Counted from the first letter of the stretch, positions 33,188 to 41,358 are shown. The stretch: DNA of 49,945 nt from Chloroflexota bacterium (GCA_003158295.1 PMIP01000080.1:3187-53131), one strand, 5' to 3'. Notes: generated from the letters alone by a model not told the origin. Numbers and translations: made by a program.

Positions 33188-34891
33188 CTAGACCGTGACC
33201 AGCTCGCGGTGCTCGCCCCAGACGCCCCGTAGCCGATCGCAGATCTCCCCCACCGTGGCATAGGCTTTGACCGCTTCAATCATGGAGGGCAGCAGGTTCT
33301 CCTCGCCGCGGGCGCATTCCTCGAGCCGGCGCATGGAGATCTCCCAGGCCGCGGCGTCGCGCTCGGCCCTCACCTGCTGAACGCGCTCCACCTGACGCCG
33401 TTCGCCTTCCGGATCGATACCTTGCAGGGGCGGCGTCGAGGTCTCCTCGTCGCGGAACTTGTTGACTCCCACAACGACCTTCGAGCCGCTCTCGATGGCA
33501 CGCTGGACCTGGTACGAAGATTCCTGGATCTGGCGTTGCTGATAGCCCGTCTCGATGGCCGCAAGGGTTCCGCCCAGGCCCTCGATCTCGGCCAGGTAGT
33601 CGTTCGCGGCGGCTTCAAGCTGATTCGTCAGCGCCTCGACGAAGTAGCTGCCGGCCAGCGGATCCGGAGTCTCCGTGACCCCGGATTCGTAGGCCAGGAT
33701 CTGCTGGGTTCGGAGGGCGAGGCGAGCTGCTTCGGCGGTCGGCAGGGCCAGGGCCTCGTCCCGGGAGTTGGTGTGAAGGCTCTGCGCCCCGCCCAGGACC
33801 GCGGCCAGAGCCTGGACCGTCGTTCGGACAACGTTGTTGTCGATCGACTGGGCGGTCAGGGATGAGCCGGCGGTCTGGACATGGAAGCGGCAGGCCATGG
33901 AGCGCGCGTTGGAGGCTCCGAAGCGTTCCTTGACGATCCGGGCCCACATCCGCCGAGCGGCCCGGAACTTCGCCACCTCCTCGAATAGCTCGCTCCAGGA
34001 AGCGAAGAAGAAACTCAGACGATCGGCGAAGTCATCGATGTCCAGGCCACGGCTCAGCGCAGCCTCGACATAGGCGATGCCATCGGCGAGGGTGAAAGCC
34101 AGCTCCTGCGCGGCGGTGGCTCCAGCCTCTCGCATGTGGTAGCCGCTGATGCTGATCGTGTTCCAGCGGGGCAGCTCTTTCGAGCAGAACTCGAAGATGT
34201 CCGTCACCAGGCGCATCGAGGGCCGCGGCGGGAAGATGTAGGTGCCGCGGGCGATGTACTCCTTGAGTATGTCGTTCTGGATGGTTCCGCTGACTTGGGG
34301 CCGGCCTACTCCCTGCTTCTCGGCCGTAGCCACATACAGGGCGAGCAGGACGGCCGCGGATGCGTTGATCGTCATCGACGTGCTCACGGTGGCCAGGGGT
34401 AGGCCGGCGAGGAGAACCTCCATGTCGGCCAGCGAGCTGATCGGCACTCCAACTCGCCCGACCTCGCCCTCCGCCTGCGGCGCGTCGGAGTCGTAGCCCA
34501 TTTGCGTTGGCAGGTCGAATGCCACCGACAGCCCGGTCTGGCCCTGCTCCAGGAGATACCGGAATCGGCGGTTCGTATCCTCGGCGGTCGAGAAGCCGGC
34601 GTACTGGCGCATCGTCCACAGTCGGCCGCGGTACATCGTGGGCTGAACGCCGCGGGTATACGGGTACTCACCCGGCCGGCCAAGATCGCGATCCTCGTCC
34701 AGACCGGCGACATCGGCCGGCGTATAGAGATCCTGGATCTCTATTCCCGACGTGGTGAGGAAGCGCTCCTGGCGCTCGGGAGAACGAGAGACCGCGCGGG
34801 CCCGCGTGGTAGTCCGCCAGTTCTCTCTGCCCGCGTCGGGCGCCGACTTGTCGCTTCGATCGTCGTGAGTCACGTCCCGGTCCTGAGCCAC
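33188..34891 (-). CDS. mcmA: methylmalonyl-CoA mutase, catalytic (large) subunit
   Basis: This is the substrate-binding TIM-barrel part of the adenosylcobalamin-dependent mutase that turns (R)-methylmalonyl-CoA into succinyl-CoA. The 567-aa product has [44 protein letters not shown], the substrate channel [57 protein letters not shown], and [15 protein letters not shown]...NNVVRT. It ends before any B12-binding DxHxxG domain, so a separate small subunit is expected and is not in the window. GTG start at 34891 with GAGG upstream. The product succinyl-CoA joins the nearby SucCD and Sdh steps. Confidence 0.96.
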   Translation of the reverse strand: MAQDRDVTHDDRSDKSAPDAGRENWRTTTRARAVSRSPERQERFLTTSGIEIQDLYTPADVAGLDEDRDLGRPGEYPYTRGVQPTMYRGRLWTMRQYAGFSTAEDTNRRFRYLLEQGQTGLSVAFDLPTQMGYDSDAPQAEGEVGRVGVPISSLADMEVLLAGLPLATVSTSMTINASAAVLLALYVATAEKQGVGRPQVSGTIQNDILKEYIARGTYIFPPRPSMRLVTDIFEFCSKELPRWNTISISGYHMREAGATAAQELAFTLADGIAYVEAALSRGLDIDDFADRLSFFFASWSELFEEVAKFRAARRMWARIVKERFGASNARSMACRFHVQTAGSSLTAQSIDNNVVRTTVQALAAVLGGAQSLHTNSRDEALALPTAEAARLALRTQQILAYESGVTETPDPLAGSYFVEALTNQLEAAANDYLAEIEGLGGTLAAIETGYQQRQIQESSYQVQRAIESGSKVVVGVNKFRDEETSTPPLQGIDPEGERRQVERVQQVRAERDAAAWEISMRRLEECARGEENLLPSMIEAVKAYATVGEICDRLRGVWGEHRELVTV

Positions 34892-35040
34892 GTGCCGCTT
34901 CCTCTAGCCGTCCCAGCTCTCCTCGCATGAGCGTGCCCATTGATGATGGCACGGACGCCCCCATCATGGCCAACCGTCATGCATCACTGAGCCGGACCAG
35001 CTTGGGAACGAAGCGCCTGAAGCGCCCTCGGGCGGCTACC

Positions 35041-35196
35041 GTCTTTGTGCAAAGACGCCGGACCGAGGTCCGCCATTGCTGGGTTTGACCGTCGGATGAA
35101 GCCGACGTGCCGATGCCTCCGGCGCATGCCGGAAGTGCAGAGAAAGGGCGCGTTTGTCCACAGGATCGGTGAACAACTTCTCGATTCTGTGGATAA
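35041..35196. promoter_or_regulatory. palindromes and inverted DnaA-box pair upstream of parA
   Basis: The 454-bp gap between the mutase and parA contains no gene but several structures. GTCTTTG-TG-CAAAGAC (35041-35056) and CGGACC-GA-GGTCCG (35059-35072) are inverted repeats. TTGTCCACA (35154-35162) and TGTGGATAA (35188-35196) are DnaA-box 9-mers in opposite orientation, the second a perfect consensus. DnaA boxes beside parAB are often seen close to oriC in Gram-positive-type genomes, but dnaA, dnaN and rsmG are not in view. Confidence 0.5.
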
Positions 35197-35345
35197 GCAG
35201 GAGCCGCCGGAGAGGTTAGGTGCGGTAGCATCTAGAAGAGTCGCAATCGGGTTGACGCCAGCCACTTCCAGGGCCTGCTTCGCGGGGCAGCGCCGTCCGA
35301 ATTGGCCGGTTGTCCGCGACGGTACCTGATGCGGAGCGAGGTGGA

Positions 35346-36119
35346 ATGGCCGTGGCCAACGTCATCGCGATAGCGAACCAGAAGGGTGGAGTCGGCAAGA
35401 CGACCACCGCCATCAACCTGGCCGGCGCCCTCGCGGAACGAGGCTTGCGAGTGCTCTGCATCGACATGGACGCGCAGGCCAACCTGTCGGTCGGGCTCGG
35501 CATCAACCTGGGGACGGTCGAGCGATCCATGGCCAACGTACTGATGGAGCCGAAGGTCCGCCTCCAGGACATGATCCTGCCGACCAACACCCCGAATATC
35601 GACGTCGCGCCCGCCACGCTCGACCTGGCATCCACCGAAGTCGACCTGATGAGCTCCATCGGCCGCGAGTACGCCCTGGCCGAGTCGATCGACGACTGGA
35701 CCCAGACCCACTACGACTACATCCTGATCGATTGTCCCCCGACGCTCGGGCTTCTGACGATCAACGGCCTGGTAGCCGCCAACGGCGTGATCATCCCCGT
35801 CCAGACTCAGTACTACGCCCTCAAGGGCCTGACCGCGTTGGTGAAGGTGATCGCCACCATTCGATCCAAGCTCAACAGGAACCTGCGGGTCCTGGGGCTT
35901 CTGCCGACCTTCCACGACCCGCGCACCGTCCTCGGCCGGGAGATGCTGGAAGAGATGCGCGAACACGGCGAGAACCACGTCTTCGACACCATCATCCGCA
36001 ACGCCGTGAAACTCGGAGAGGCTCCGCTCGCCGGCCGGCCGATCACCGAATATGCCGGCGCCTCAGACGCCGCGAACAATTATCGCGAGCTCGCCAGGGA
36101 GGTAATCGCGCTTGGCTAA
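35346..36119 (+). CDS. parA: chromosome partitioning ATPase ParA (Soj)
   Basis: ParA is the DNA-binding ATPase that moves ParB-bound origins. The 257-aa protein shows the deviant Walker A ANQKGGVGKTTTAINLA, LCIDMDAQANLSVGLG, Walker B YDYILIDCPPTLGLLTINGL and the late TIIRNAVKLGEAPLAGRPITEYA. It lacks an N-terminal HTH, so it is the chromosomal (type Ib/Soj) form. ATG at 35346 has GAGGTGG upstream and gives the usual VIAIANQKGG start; the ORF-track start at 35310 is not needed. Confidence 0.97.
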   Translation: MAVANVIAIANQKGGVGKTTTAINLAGALAERGLRVLCIDMDAQANLSVGLGINLGTVERSMANVLMEPKVRLQDMILPTNTPNIDVAPATLDLASTEVDLMSSIGREYALAESIDDWTQTHYDYILIDCPPTLGLLTINGLVAANGVIIPVQTQYYALKGLTALVKVIATIRSKLNRNLRVLGLLPTFHDPRTVLGREMLEEMREHGENHVFDTIIRNAVKLGEAPLAGRPITEYAGASDAANNYRELAREVIALG

Positions 36120-37143
36120 GCCAGACTTCCGCGCCGCGGCGACCGCCCGCCTCAACGAGGAGAGAGGCCAGAGCCTCTCCCAAAACGTCCTGAGCCTGCT
36201 GAGCGCAGACAAGACGACGATCATCCGGCCGACTGCGGTCCGGAATATCCCCGTCGACAGAATCGACCCGAACCCCAACCAGCCCCGCATGGCCATGGAC
36301 AAGGCCGGCTTGGACGATCTGACCGCGTCCGTCCGCGAGCACGGCGTCCTCCAGCCGATCCTCGTCAGGCCCGAGACCGGAGGCCGATACCAGCTGATTG
36401 CCGGGGAGCGCCGCTTGCGCGCCGCCCGCGCCGCTGGTCTCACGATGATCCCCGCGCTCATCGAGGAGATCGACGATGAGACGGCTCTCGAGATAGCCGT
36501 CATCGAGAACCTTCAGCGCGAAGACCTGTCGCCGCTGGACGAGGCGCTCATATACGCGAAGATGATTCACCAGCACGGCTACAGCATCCGTAAGCTCGCC
36601 CAGCGGCTGGGCAAGGACAAGGGTTACCTGGAGAACCGGCTCCGCCTTGCCGACGCGCCGGCGGAGATCCGCGAGCTGGTGTCTGTGCGCAAAGACACAC
36701 TGTCACACGCCTACGAACTTCTCAAAGTCCAGGACCCCAAAAAGCGCAAGCACCTTGCCGGGATGGTCGCTCGGGGAGAACTCTCGCTGATTAAGCTGCG
36801 CCAGAAGATCGACGGTGCGCCCCGGCCCGGCCGGGGATCCACGCCGGCTACTGCCTCCAAGCGAGTGCCCGTCGGAGCCGCGACCGCAAAGGCTCTCGAG
36901 GTCGACGCGGAAGCGAGCTGGCTGGCCGGCGGCTCCAAGAAGCCTCTGACGGACGACTCTCTGATGGCCCTCAGAGGCCAATTCAACGACGCCATCGCAG
37001 ACCTTGTGGAGCTGCTCCAATCGGACGTCATGAAGACCATCGACTCCACGGACCGGCAGAACCTGGCGAAGTACCTGACGATCGTCAAGGTGCGCCTGGA
37101 GAACGCCATCGGCGTCGTCCGGCGGGGTAAGCCGGAGCGATAG
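36112..37143 (+). CDS. parB: chromosome partitioning protein ParB (Spo0J)
   Basis: ParB is the CTP-dependent clamp that loads at parS and spreads. The 343-aa protein has a basic N-terminus, the CTPase box region IPVDRIDPNPNQPR and IAGERRLRAARAAG (GERR motif), IENLQREDLSPLDEALIYAKMI, an HTH (SIRKLAQRLGKDKGYLENRLRLA) and a C-terminal dimerisation segment. A Gly/Pro/Thr-rich linker precedes the last domain. Start is TTG at 36112, eight bases inside parA, with AGGGAGG nine bases upstream. No perfect parS (TGTTTCACGTGAAACA) was seen in the window. Confidence 0.96.
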   Translation: MAKPDFRAAATARLNEERGQSLSQNVLSLLSADKTTIIRPTAVRNIPVDRIDPNPNQPRMAMDKAGLDDLTASVREHGVLQPILVRPETGGRYQLIAGERRLRAARAAGLTMIPALIEEIDDETALEIAVIENLQREDLSPLDEALIYAKMIHQHGYSIRKLAQRLGKDKGYLENRLRLADAPAEIRELVSVRKDTLSHAYELLKVQDPKKRKHLAGMVARGELSLIKLRQKIDGAPRPGRGSTPATASKRVPVGAATAKALEVDAEASWLAGGSKKPLTDDSLMALRGQFNDAIADLVELLQSDVMKTIDSTDRQNLAKYLTIVKVRLENAIGVVRRGKPER

Positions 37144-37250
37144 ATCGACCGCCGAGCGTCTCTCCGAGCGACGTTGCTGCCGCCTAAGGCGTGACCGGGC
37201 GACCGCCTGCCGGCGTCTTGAGTGCTGGACACGTCCGCCGCCGCGGGGCG

Positions 37251-37269
37251 GCCCCCGAGCCTCGGGGGC
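37251..37269. terminator. bidirectional terminator-like hairpin between parB and ubiA
   Basis: GCCCCCG-AGCCT-CGGGGGC forms a seven-pair, GC-only stem with a five-base loop between two convergent genes. There is no T-tract, so it may be a Rho-independent-like or a simple stabilising hairpin. Confidence 0.5.
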
Positions 37270-37270
37270 G

Positions 37271-37990
37271 TCAGCGGCCCAGCGCCCCGGCCGAGTTGAG
37301 GGCCGACAGCCAGCCGGCTCCCAGCAGCAGGAACCCTACGGCCTGAGTCTCCCAGCCGGCCTGGCGAGCGCGCTCGCTACCGGTCGATGCCAGGCCGACT
37401 CCGAGCCAGCCCAGGCAGACGCCGACCGAACTCGCGGCCAGAGACCAGGCACCGGCTCCGAGGCTGATGGCAGTTGCCAGGGCAATTGCCTGGATGGCCA
37501 GCATGATGGCGGCATCGAGAACGAGCGTACGACTCCGTCCCAGGGCGGTTGCGACGGATCGGACCTCCGAGAGACGATCCTTCTCGAGGTCCGCCAGGGC
37601 GTTGGCGAGGGCTAGCGTCACACCAGCCAGGACGGCCATGGCCGCAACACCCCAGAGAGCTGCGGGCCAGGAGCCGGTGGCGCCCCACCATCCGTATACG
37701 GGCAGCAGGCCGACGCCGGCCGCGAACGGAGCCCAGGAGATTGCCGTGCCCTTCAGTCGCAGGTCGTAGAGGAGGCCGTCGGCCAGACCGAGGACGCCGA
37801 CGGCCAGGGCCGGGACGCCCACCGACGCGGCAGACGCCAACCCGGCCGCCCCTGTCGCCAGGAGCGCAACGCCGGCCTGCCGGGAGGTCAGAAGCCCGGC
37901 CGGGAGAGGCTTGTCGGGCTTGGCGAGAGCATCGGAGGAAGCATCGGCCAGGTCGTTGGCGATGCCGATGGTGAACTGCAGGCACAGCAT
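37271..37990 (-). CDS. UbiA-family prenyltransferase, N-terminus unresolved
   Basis: The open frame encodes a UbiA-type membrane enzyme that attaches prenyl groups to an acceptor. It shows the first Asp-rich motif NDLADASSDALAKPDKPLPAG and the second NALADLEKDRLSEVRSVATALG, with six or more membrane helices. The ORF track starts at ATG 37990, but the same frame stays open upstream and encodes RLVRIVHPFPSALDATAAVAIALIAGAGLF, the normal first helix, up to about 38110. No ATG, GTG or TTG occurs in that frame before a stop codon, so the true start is unclear: a rare start, a frameshift or a sequence error. Probable full length about 280 aa. Acceptor unknown. Confidence 0.82.
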   Translation of the reverse strand: MLCLQFTIGIANDLADASSDALAKPDKPLPAGLLTSRQAGVALLATGAAGLASAASVGVPALAVGVLGLADGLLYDLRLKGTAISWAPFAAGVGLLPVYGWWGATGSWPAALWGVAAMAVLAGVTLALANALADLEKDRLSEVRSVATALGRSRTLVLDAAIMLAIQAIALATAISLGAGAWSLAASSVGVCLGWLGVGLASTGSERARQAGWETQAVGFLLLGAGWLSALNSAGALGR

Positions 37991-38150
37991 CCCGAGGCCG
38001 AGGCGAACTGCGGAGAAGAGCCCGGCGCCGGCGATGAGAGCGATCGCGACGGCCGCCGTGGCGTCGAGAGCCGACGGAAAAGGATGGACGATGCGAACAA
38101 GCCGGACCGCCGACCGCGTCGCCGGCCGCCGGCGGCCCCCAACCGTCCGA

Positions 38151-38516
38151 CTAGACGTAGACGATCTCGTCGAAGCTCGACACGAGGTAGGCGATCAGGC
38201 GCTCGCGCGCCTCCGGCAGCTCGACCCGCAATCCCGGAACCAGGAAATGGAGCGCGATCGCCGGAACGACGAGGTGCCCCTGCGCGTCTTTGCCGACGAC
38301 GTGGGGGGCGCCGCCGCCGCGCGCGAAGACCCGCCGGAAGGCCCGCTCGTCCAGATGCGCGGTCCTCTGCAGGTCCGCGACGACCTTGACCACTCCCCGC
38401 CGCACGGCCACGTCTCGCATGAGTTCTGCAACCCAGGCGTCGAGTTGCTCGTCGGTCTGCTGGCGCAGCCGTTCGCGGTATTCCGTTGGGTTCGGGGCCA
38501 GGCCTGTCGCGCCCAC
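38151..38516 (-). CDS. conserved-looking hypothetical protein, helical
   Basis: The 121-aa product (start GTG 38516, AGGAGG four bases upstream) reads VGATGLAPNPTEYRERLRQQTDEQLDAWVAELMRDVAVRRGVVKVVADL and ends in LPEARERLIAYLVSSFDEIVYV. It is soluble, with alternating helices and a short hydrophobic HFLVPGL strand. I do not recognise a family. The ORF-track version extending to 39098 is antisense to the acyltransferase gene and is rejected. It lies between a prenyltransferase and an acyltransferase, all on the minus strand. Confidence 0.65.
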   Translation of the reverse strand: MGATGLAPNPTEYRERLRQQTDEQLDAWVAELMRDVAVRRGVVKVVADLQRTAHLDERAFRRVFARGGGAPHVVGKDAQGHLVVPAIALHFLVPGLRVELPEARERLIAYLVSSFDEIVYV

Positions 38517-38617
38517 TTCTCCTCCTTGCGTGTCCGTCGCAGTATCGCAGACTCCCGCCCTACGGCAGCCGCGCTCCGCCGCCATCGAGGCCCGGGGCGG
38601 GAGCGATCCGCCCCAAG

Positions 38618-39442
38618 CTACTGATACTGGGACTCCCCTGACGGGACCGAGGGCCGTGCGCCGTCCGGCCAGATGTTGAAGAGCTCGGTCAGCCACCTGC
38701 CGATCCGGCCCGGTCTGGGCTGATCGGGGAAGTCGGCGACGAGCGTCTGGAGCGCCGACTCTATCTGCGCAGTCAGCCTGTCGACCGCCTCGCTCGTCGG
38801 GCGCGAGCGCGTCTGGCACCCGGTTGCGATGGGCAAGCCGATGCGGACGCGAACCACCCGACGGAATCCGAGCCAGCTCGTGCCGTTGACCGACATCGGA
38901 ACGACCGGGACACCGGCGCGCAAAGCCAGATAGGCCGGACCGCTCCGCAACGGCAAGAGCGCTCCTTCTCCGGCGTGGATCCTCCCCTCCCCGGCGATGG
39001 CCACGACCGCGCCGTCGGCGAGCAGCGCACGAGCCCTGGCCGTGGCGGCGACCAGGCCCCGATTGCCGGGGCGGAACGGCACCGCTACTCCGGCCCATCG
39101 CATCAGGCGGTTCCGAACGCCTCGCCTCATCTCCTCTTGCTCGGGACCGAAGAAGAAGATCCGCGGCCGGCCGGGCATCGCCCCGAGCACGAACAGCGGG
39201 TCGGCCCAGTTCTGGTGGCTAAAGCACAGGACATAGGGTCCGGCCGGCAGTCGAGTCAGGCCTTCGACACGCAGCCTCGAATACAGTCGTGCCCCGGTCG
39301 GTACGACAAGTCGAGTGATCGAGTAGCGGCGGGCGGATCGCACCGGGGCCTGCACCTCCAGCGGATCTCGGCCTCGAGGCCCCACCGTGCGTTCCGAGGA
39401 CCGGGTGGCCGCCCGCGTTTCGTCCAGCTGAGTCGCGGTCAT
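38618..39442 (-). CDS. PlsC-type 1-acylglycerol-3-phosphate acyltransferase family protein
   Basis: The 274-aa protein has the acyltransferase motif I CFSHQNWADPLFVLG (HxxxxD), motif II-like RIFFFGPEQEE and GVAVPFRPGNRGL, motif III AIAGEGRIHAGEGALLPLRSGPAYLAL (EGR with downstream Ser) and motif IV VPVVPMSVNG. It probably makes phosphatidic acid or acylates a related lipid at the membrane. No clear ribosome site precedes ATG 39442; CATACT lies exactly six bases upstream instead, pointing to leaderless expression. The upstream 125 residues of the ORF-track version are not homologous and are dropped. Confidence 0.88.
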   Translation of the reverse strand: MTATQLDETRAATRSSERTVGPRGRDPLEVQAPVRSARRYSITRLVVPTGARLYSRLRVEGLTRLPAGPYVLCFSHQNWADPLFVLGAMPGRPRIFFFGPEQEEMRRGVRNRLMRWAGVAVPFRPGNRGLVAATARARALLADGAVVAIAGEGRIHAGEGALLPLRSGPAYLALRAGVPVVPMSVNGTSWLGFRRVVRVRIGLPIATGCQTRSRPTSEAVDRLTAQIESALQTLVADFPDQPRPGRIGRWLTELFNIWPDGARPSVPSGESQYQ

Positions 39443-39448
39443 GGTGCG

Positions 39449-39454
39449 AGTATG
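39449..39454 (-). promoter_or_regulatory. -10-like box six bases before the acyltransferase ATG
   Basis: CATACT-CGCACC-ATG on the minus strand. The spacing equals that seen at icd, the DUF7832-like gene and apbE and predicts initiation at the ATG. Confidence 0.4.
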
Positions 39455-39553
39455 CCAAGCCGAGCGGCAGCCGTCCTGGCGTTCGGCCCGCAGGACCTGA
39501 TGGCAGGTCGTGGGAGCGTGGGCGCCGCGCACGTCACGATCCCGGCCGGACCC

Positions 39554-39581
39554 TTGACCTGTTCTCAACTCTGAGTACGCT
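39554..39581 (+). promoter_or_regulatory. promoter of the MNT-HEPN pair with embedded operator
   Basis: TTGACC (39554-39559), 16 bases, then TACGCT (39576-39581). The spacer holds GTTCTCA-ACTC-TGAGTAC (39561-39578), an imperfect inverted repeat with 7-4-7 layout. The same layout recurs perfectly at 39646-39663, so a dimeric repressor, probably the winged helix of the next gene, may bind both. Confidence 0.55.
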
Positions 39582-39587
39582 TGTGGG

Positions 39588-39659
39588 ATGGCCGACGAAG
39601 AGCGCTCTCCATCTCGCGACCGGCCGTTCCGTGATGAGCCGTTCAGTTCTCATGTTTGA
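39588..39659 (+). other. possible leaderless 23-codon upstream ORF
   Basis: ATG at 39588 lies six bases after the TACGCT -10 box. The frame (MADEERSPSRDRPF...) runs 23 codons and stops at TGA 39657-39659, eight bases past the ATG of the nucleotidyltransferase gene, a layout that could couple translation. There is no homology evidence. Confidence 0.25.
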
Positions 39660-39663
39660 GAAC
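39646..39663. promoter_or_regulatory. operator-like inverted repeat over the MNT start codon
   Basis: GTTCTCA-TGTT-TGAGAAC has perfect seven-base arms and covers the ATG at 39652. It matches the promoter-spacer repeat at 39561-39578 in arm sequence and 7-4-7 layout, 85 bases apart. Confidence 0.6.
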
Positions 39664-40383
39664 AGCGAGATCGTGCCTCTGGCGGTAGGCAGGTCGATGG
39701 TTCGGCGGCGGATCCTCGCCTTGTTGCTGGCGGAGCCGGGGCTTCGGCTGCACCTGCGAGAGATCCAGCGACGCGCGAGCACGAGCCCCGGGACCGCCAG
39801 CCGCGAACTCGCCAGGCTCGTCTCGGCAGGCCTGATCGAGCGTGAAACCGAAGCGAATCGAGTCTTCTTCCGCGGCTCGGCGTCGCCGTTCGCGACGATG
39901 CTTCGCTCGCTTCTGGTGGGCGTGCCTACGCTCCCGGCGGCTCCGGGCAACTTGCAGGCAGACGGGACCACCTCCGCTCCCCCACTCCACGTTGGTACGA
40001 TGCCGGGACACCCGCCGGCCGAGAAGGTCGCCATCTCGGGCGGTGGCGTGGCCGGAATGAAGGCAGATCCGCAAGGCCTCGAGGCGGGAGCAACCGTCGC
40101 CGCGCGGATGCGCGCGATCTACGGCGAACGCCTTCGGGGCGTCTTCCTGTACGGCCAACGGGCGGCTGGCGGAGCACCGCATGACTCGGAGGTGGAGCTG
40201 ATGGTGGTGCTGGATCGCATCGAGCGCTACGGAGAGGAGCTCGACCGGACCAGCACGGTCTTTGCGTCGCTCTCGCTGGAGCTGGGAGTGGTCGTCAGCC
40301 GCACCTTCGTCTCCGAAGCAGACTGGCGGACTCGGACCGACGGCGGGCTGCCAAGAGTCCGGGCCGAGGCGGTATCCCTGTGA
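39652..40383 (+). CDS. winged-helix/minimal-nucleotidyltransferase fusion (MNT-type antitoxin-like)
   Basis: The N-terminal 80 residues form an ArsR-like winged helix (VRRRILALLLAEPGLRLHLREIQRRASTSPGTASRELARLVSAGLIERE). After a linker comes a nucleotidyltransferase domain (RMRAIYGERLRGVFLYGQRAAGGAPHDSEVELMVVLD). In active MntA-type proteins this stretch is GSxxRGxxxxxSDxDL. Here Gly-Ser is Gly-Gln and both catalytic Asp are Glu, so AMP transfer may be lost or altered. The next gene encodes a HEPN protein overlapping by four bases (GTGA). The start is uncertain: GTG 39583 would precede the predicted transcript start; ATG 39634 is an alternative to 39652. Confidence 0.78.
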   Translation: MFENSEIVPLAVGRSMVRRRILALLLAEPGLRLHLREIQRRASTSPGTASRELARLVSAGLIERETEANRVFFRGSASPFATMLRSLLVGVPTLPAAPGNLQADGTTSAPPLHVGTMPGHPPAEKVAISGGGVAGMKADPQGLEAGATVAARMRAIYGERLRGVFLYGQRAAGGAPHDSEVELMVVLDRIERYGEELDRTSTVFASLSLELGVVVSRTFVSEADWRTRTDGGLPRVRAEAVSL

Positions 40384-40763
40384 CGGCCCATTTCGCCCAG
40401 CTGGTCGACGCGGCGGATCAGGCCATCGTCGCGGCCCGCCTCGGACTCGAGGCCAACGACGTCGAAACGGCCGCCGAGCAGGCGTGCACGGCCATGCTCC
40501 GCCTGGCGAGCGCGTGCCTCGACCAGGACGGCCTTTCTCCGCGGCCCACGCGGGCGGTCTGCGTGGCCTACGGAGAGCGCTTCGGTCGAACGGGTCGCCT
40601 CTACTCGGCCTATCACCGCTGGCTGCTCGACGCGGCAGACCTTCGCAAAGCCTCGACCCGCGAGCTTACCGGCCCGATCGACCGAGCCGCCGCTGCCACG
40701 GCCGTGGAACGAGCGGAGGTTTTCCGCGATGCCGTCCTCCGCTTCGCAGAGCGGAACGGCTGA
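40380..40763 (+). CDS. HEPN-domain protein (toxin-like partner)
   Basis: The 127-aa helical protein matches the UPF0332-type HEPN layout: AADQAIVAARLGLEANDVETAAEQACTAMLRLASACL, then DGLSPRPTRAVCVAYGERFGRTGRLYSAYHRWLLDAADLRKA and a last helix. An R-x5-H (RLYSAYH) could be the HEPN RNase motif, though its position is not typical, and the usual AYYAxFH of helix 2 is degenerate (EQACTAML). HEPN proteins next to nucleotidyltransferases form toxin-antitoxin pairs (HepT/MntA). GTG start overlaps the upstream stop. Confidence 0.75.
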   Translation: MTAHFAQLVDAADQAIVAARLGLEANDVETAAEQACTAMLRLASACLDQDGLSPRPTRAVCVAYGERFGRTGRLYSAYHRWLLDAADLRKASTRELTGPIDRAAAATAVERAEVFRDAVLRFAERNG

Positions 40764-40773
40764 GGATGATTTG

Positions 40774-41358
40774 GTGAAGCAAGATGGGCGACTCCGCTGC
40801 TGGTGGCCGGACGGACTCGACGGGGCCGATCCATTGATGGTCGCCTACCACGACGACGAGTGGGGCGTCCCGGTTTCAGAGGACCGCGCCCTCTTCGAAC
40901 GCCTGGCGCTGGAGAGCTTCCAGGCAGGGCTTTCGTGGGCGACCATCCTGCGCAAGCGCGAGGCCTTTCGGAGTGCTTTCGCCGGATTCGCCCCGAGGAC
41001 GGTCGCCGCATTCGGCCTCTCCGACCGCGAACGCCTGCTGGCCGACGCGGGAATCGTCCGCAACCGAGCCAAGATCGACGCCACCATCAAGAACGCCGGG
41101 CTGTTCCTGGAAGTGGCCGCCGAACACGGATCGTTCGCCGGCTACCTCGCGACGTACCTCCCACGACCGGCGCCGACTCTCACGTCCGCTGACACCTGGG
41201 CCGACGTGCCGGCCACGACACCCGAGTCGGACTCCTTGTCGGTCGACCTGCGCAGGCGGGGGTTTCGCTTCGTCGGATCGACGATCGTGTACGCGTTCAT
41301 GCAGAGCGTCGGCCTGGTGGACGATCATCTGCCGGGCTGCTTCCGCTACCGGGGCTGA
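40774..41358 (+). CDS. tag: DNA-3-methyladenine glycosylase I
   Basis: Tag removes 3-methyladenine from DNA in base-excision repair. The 194-aa product has the zinc-binding Cys of LRCWWPDG and His of VAYHDDEWGVPV near the start, the helix-hairpin part RALFERLALESFQAGLSWATILRKREAFRSAFAGF and IVRNRAKIDATIKNA, and the C-terminal GFRFVGSTIVYAFMQSVGLVDDHLPGCF with the remaining His and Cys ligands. GTG at 40774 has GAGG eight bases upstream; the ORF-track start at 40729 would overlap the HEPN gene. Eleven bases from the HEPN stop, so possibly co-transcribed. Confidence 0.94.
   Translation: MKQDGRLRCWWPDGLDGADPLMVAYHDDEWGVPVSEDRALFERLALESFQAGLSWATILRKREAFRSAFAGFAPRTVAAFGLSDRERLLADAGIVRNRAKIDATIKNAGLFLEVAAEHGSFAGYLATYLPRPAPTLTSADTWADVPATTPESDSLSVDLRRRGFRFVGSTIVYAFMQSVGLVDDHLPGCFRYRG

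Noticed and set aside
32712-33191. ORFs across the repeat region between mutase and epimerase
   Set aside because: Their peptides simply translate the DNA repeats (WQLLAAAK, WQLPAAAT); no family resemblance and no ribosome site.
35041-35056. parS site for ParB
   Set aside because: GTCTTTGTGCAAAGAC is palindromic but does not match TGTTTCACGTGAAACA; no close parS match was found in the window.
38517-39098. 315-aa ORF giving the hypothetical protein at 38151 a long N-terminus
   Set aside because: The extension is out of frame with, and on the same strand as, the acyltransferase gene; GTG 38516 with AGGAGG is the better start.
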